Below are positions 5,674 to 7,494 of a stretch of 7,494 bases of DNA, piece after piece. The notes beneath the pieces were generated by a model that searched no databases, was not told where the DNA came from, and saw only the letters and a list, made by a program, of their open reading frames with translations. The first letter of the stretch is position 1; each line of letters starts with the position of its first letter. The DNA is taken from positions 1 to 7,494 of the forward strand of contig WTBX01000130.1 of NCBI GenBank assembly GCA_013138855.1. The letters are read 5' to 3'. The translations under genes were made by a program, and so were the position numbers. The DNA comes from Methylococcaceae bacterium. GTDB lineage: Bacteria; Pseudomonadota; Gammaproteobacteria; Methylococcales; Methylomonadaceae.

Positions 5674-7341
5674 TTACTCGCCCGCCAACATTGCTTCAAT
5701 ATCCGCCTCAACAGTATCAATGCCTTTCAAAGCATATTTTTCAGTGAGCATGGTTAAAATATCTTCATCAAAAAACGGCGGTAACGTAGGACCTAAACGC
5801 ACATTTTTCACCCCTAAATCTAATAATGCCAAAAACATCACAATGGTTTTTTGTTCATACCATGCAATATTAAATGATACAGGCATCGCGTTTAAATTGG
5901 CTGCACCTAAAGTTTTTTGTAGTGCTTGAAGAAAAGTAATTAGCGCGTAAAAATCATTACTTTGTCCTGCATCTAATAATCGAGGAATACCGTTTATTTC
6001 ACCTAGCTCTAAATTATTGAAACGATATTTAGTTTCACCACAGGTTAATATCACACAATCTTCGGGCAAGCTTTCTGCTAATTGGGTGTAATAGCGACGT
6101 TCTTTATGACGACCATCACAACCTGCAATCACGATAAGTCGTTTAATCGCGCCTGCTTGAATTGCACTGGCAATCTCATCTTTTAAAGCCAATAAACTTT
6201 GTAAACCATAACCTGTGGTAATCGTATTTTCGGTTAATAAAGTCGGAGGTGGATTTTGTTTAGCTTGTTCGATTAAAGCAGCAAAGTTTTTAGGTTGTTT
6301 AGATTTTCTATCGGCGATATGCGGAATCGCATCCCAACCGACCATACCTGTAGTAAATAATTTTTCCAAATAAGTCTTTTTAGCCTGTTGCAAGCTATTA
6401 GTGGTGACTAACAACGCACCATTAAACTTAGCAAACTGATTTTTCTGATCTTGCCACGCACCACCATAATTACCGACTAAATTAAAAAACTTTTTAAATT
6501 TTGGGTAAGCATGAGCCACTACCGCTTCACCATGCGTATAAACATCTATACCCGTGCCAGCGGTTTGTTCCAGTAACTCTTCAATATCTTGCAAATCATG
6601 CCCAGAAACTAAAATCGCAGGTTTATCCCAAACATCGGTATGAATTTTAGTAGGGACAGGATGGCCGAAAATCTCGGTATTGGCTTTATTCAATAAAGCC
6701 ATCGCTTTTAAACCCAACTCACCACAACGTAAATTCATGGCTAAAGCCTCTTCGAGACTATGTTCCGTAAGCGAAAAATCTAACGCCTGATGAATAAAAT
6801 CGTAAAACGCTTTATCTTCATAACCCAATACTAAGGAATGCTCGATTAACGCCGCTAAACCTTTTACACCATAGATTAATGTCTCGCGCAAACAATGATA
6901 GTCTTTATTGTCACCCTCTAAAGAGGGAACGGTTAAGGTCTCACCGAGTTTTATAAACGCGGCTTCATCAATGGCTTCATATTGCCATAAAGCCTCTTCT
7001 GGAGGATTTTCTTCAAAGGTTGAATCTTGCTGTTGATAAACCGCTAACAACTCTTTGCATAAGGCATTACGACGTTGCACCGCTTCACTAATCAAGCGTA
7101 CAAATTCAGCATTATCAAAATTGACATTAGTAACGGTGGCATACAAGGCTTGCGCGGTAAACTGGTCAAGGCGTGGCTGAACAATACCTTGCTCCCGCGC
7201 TTTAACCGCATAAAAAGACAGACCTTTTAAGACATACACCAATAAATCGTGCAGGCTAGATAAAGGGGCTTTTTTCCCGCAAATACCTGTAGTATCGCAG
7301 GCTTTATTTTTTTTAGCTTCTTGACAGTGATAACAAAACAT
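5674..7341 (-). CDS. hcp: Hybrid-cluster (Hcp/prismane) family protein with altered hybrid-cluster ligands
   Basis: The 555-aa protein has the full Hcp fold length. N-terminal C3, C6, C15 and C21 (CX2CX8CX5C) match the Desulfovibrio-type class I ligands of the [4Fe-4S] cluster. Further landmarks are SGHD (H248), YTHGE (E272), VGNYGGAWQDQ, AGCDGRHKERRYY (C408, the persulfide cysteine), DAGQ.ND, AWYEQK (E496, K498) and LGPTLPPF. Canonical Hcp reduces NO to N2O (older work: hydroxylamine to ammonia) and acts in nitrosative stress in the cytoplasm. Here three hybrid-cluster cysteines are missing: D. vulgaris C312 is S316, C434 is E436 and C459 is S461. A new Cys (C434) sits two residues before E436. 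The canonical activity is therefore doubtful. The start has AAAGG (7352-7348) 6 nt upstream. The preceding gene ends 9 nt away, so they probably share a transcript. No hcr reductase is adjacent in the window. Confidence 0.93.
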   Translation of the reverse strand: MFCYHCQEAKKNKACDTTGICGKKAPLSSLHDLLVYVLKGLSFYAVKAREQGIVQPRLDQFTAQALYATVTNVNFDNAEFVRLISEAVQRRNALCKELLAVYQQQDSTFEENPPEEALWQYEAIDEAAFIKLGETLTVPSLEGDNKDYHCLRETLIYGVKGLAALIEHSLVLGYEDKAFYDFIHQALDFSLTEHSLEEALAMNLRCGELGLKAMALLNKANTEIFGHPVPTKIHTDVWDKPAILVSGHDLQDIEELLEQTAGTGIDVYTHGEAVVAHAYPKFKKFFNLVGNYGGAWQDQKNQFAKFNGALLVTTNSLQQAKKTYLEKLFTTGMVGWDAIPHIADRKSKQPKNFAALIEQAKQNPPPTLLTENTITTGYGLQSLLALKDEIASAIQAGAIKRLIVIAGCDGRHKERRYYTQLAESLPEDCVILTCGETKYRFNNLELGEINGIPRLLDAGQSNDFYALITFLQALQKTLGAANLNAMPVSFNIAWYEQKTIVMFLALLDLGVKNVRLGPTLPPFFDEDILTMLTEKYALKGIDTVEADIEAMLAGE

Positions 7342-7350
7342 TTTTGACCT

Positions 7351-7494
7351 TTAGTGATGAGGACCTAAAAAGCGGTCACCATTAAAATGAATCATATGAT
7401 CTGGATTATCTGCAATCCAAACTTCGGTTTCCCATGCAATATCAGCTGCATTTTTTCTAAATTCTGCTCTGGTGGGGAATGCCGTTATATAAAC
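7351..7494 (-). CDS. Unrecognised protein, C-terminal 47 residues only (partial)
   Basis: The minus-strand frame enters from the right edge and ends with TAA at 7353-7351. It starts in-window as VYITAFPTRAEFRKN, continues through AWETEVWIADNPDHM, and ends IHFNGDRFLGPHH. The composition is that of a real soluble protein end. The TAA overlaps the hcp Shine-Dalgarno (TAAAGG), and only 9 nt separate the two genes, so they are almost certainly one operon and perhaps translationally coupled. I do not recognise the family. The WETEVW...IHFNGDRFLGP ending reminds me faintly of some type II restriction endonuclease tails, but I cannot support that. Confidence 0.7.
   Translation of the reverse strand, partial: VYITAFPTRAEFRKNAADIAWETEVWIADNPDHMIHFNGDRFLGPHH

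Noticed and set aside
5720..5929. 69-codon plus-strand open frame inside hcp
   Set aside because: It is antisense to a conserved part of hcp (the AWYEQK and LGPTLPPF motifs lie on the other strand).

Overview
The window looks like about 7.5 kb of an AT-rich gammaproteobacterial chromosome. GyrB is 806 aa and carries the long insertion between TOPRIM and tail found in proteobacterial GyrB. The intergenic DNA is full of small inverted repeats. My inference is a Thiotrichales-like (Beggiatoa/Thiothrix type) or similar lineage, because such repeats are common there, but no marker in the window fixes the taxon.

Layout. Positions 1-716 (minus) hold the 5' two-thirds or more of a class I SAM-dependent methyltransferase that runs off the left edge. 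Positions 717-1230 are a 514-bp gene-free region between this gene and the divergent gyrB. It holds a 129-bp MITE-like element with near-perfect 27-bp terminal inverted repeats, two perfect copies of the chromosomal ParB-binding site parS (TGTTTCACGTGAAACA) 61 bp apart, and two degenerate parS-like copies. gyrB (1231-3651) and lgt (3654-4436) follow as a tight two-gene operon with a 2-nt gap, closed by a strong intrinsic terminator.

Positions 4437-4870 are a repeat patch with no believable gene: terminator, another parS-like palindrome, a second diverged element related to the upstream one, and two further hairpin repeats. Next, on the minus strand, come an unrecognised 225-aa protein (4871-5548), a hybrid-cluster protein of the Hcp/prismane family (5674-7341), and the last 47 codons of an unrecognised gene (7351-7494). 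That last gene ends 9 nt before hcp and is probably co-transcribed with it.

Two points stand out. First, the parS cluster lies directly in front of gyrB, probably inside its 5' leader. This suggests an origin-proximal position and a possible link between ParB loading and gyrase expression. Second, the Hcp homologue keeps all four N-terminal [4Fe-4S] cysteines and the persulfide cysteine, but three of the four cysteines that ligate the hybrid Fe-S-O cluster are Ser, Glu and Ser. The reading frame is otherwise intact and well conserved. This may be an Hcp-fold protein with an altered metal site and a different function.
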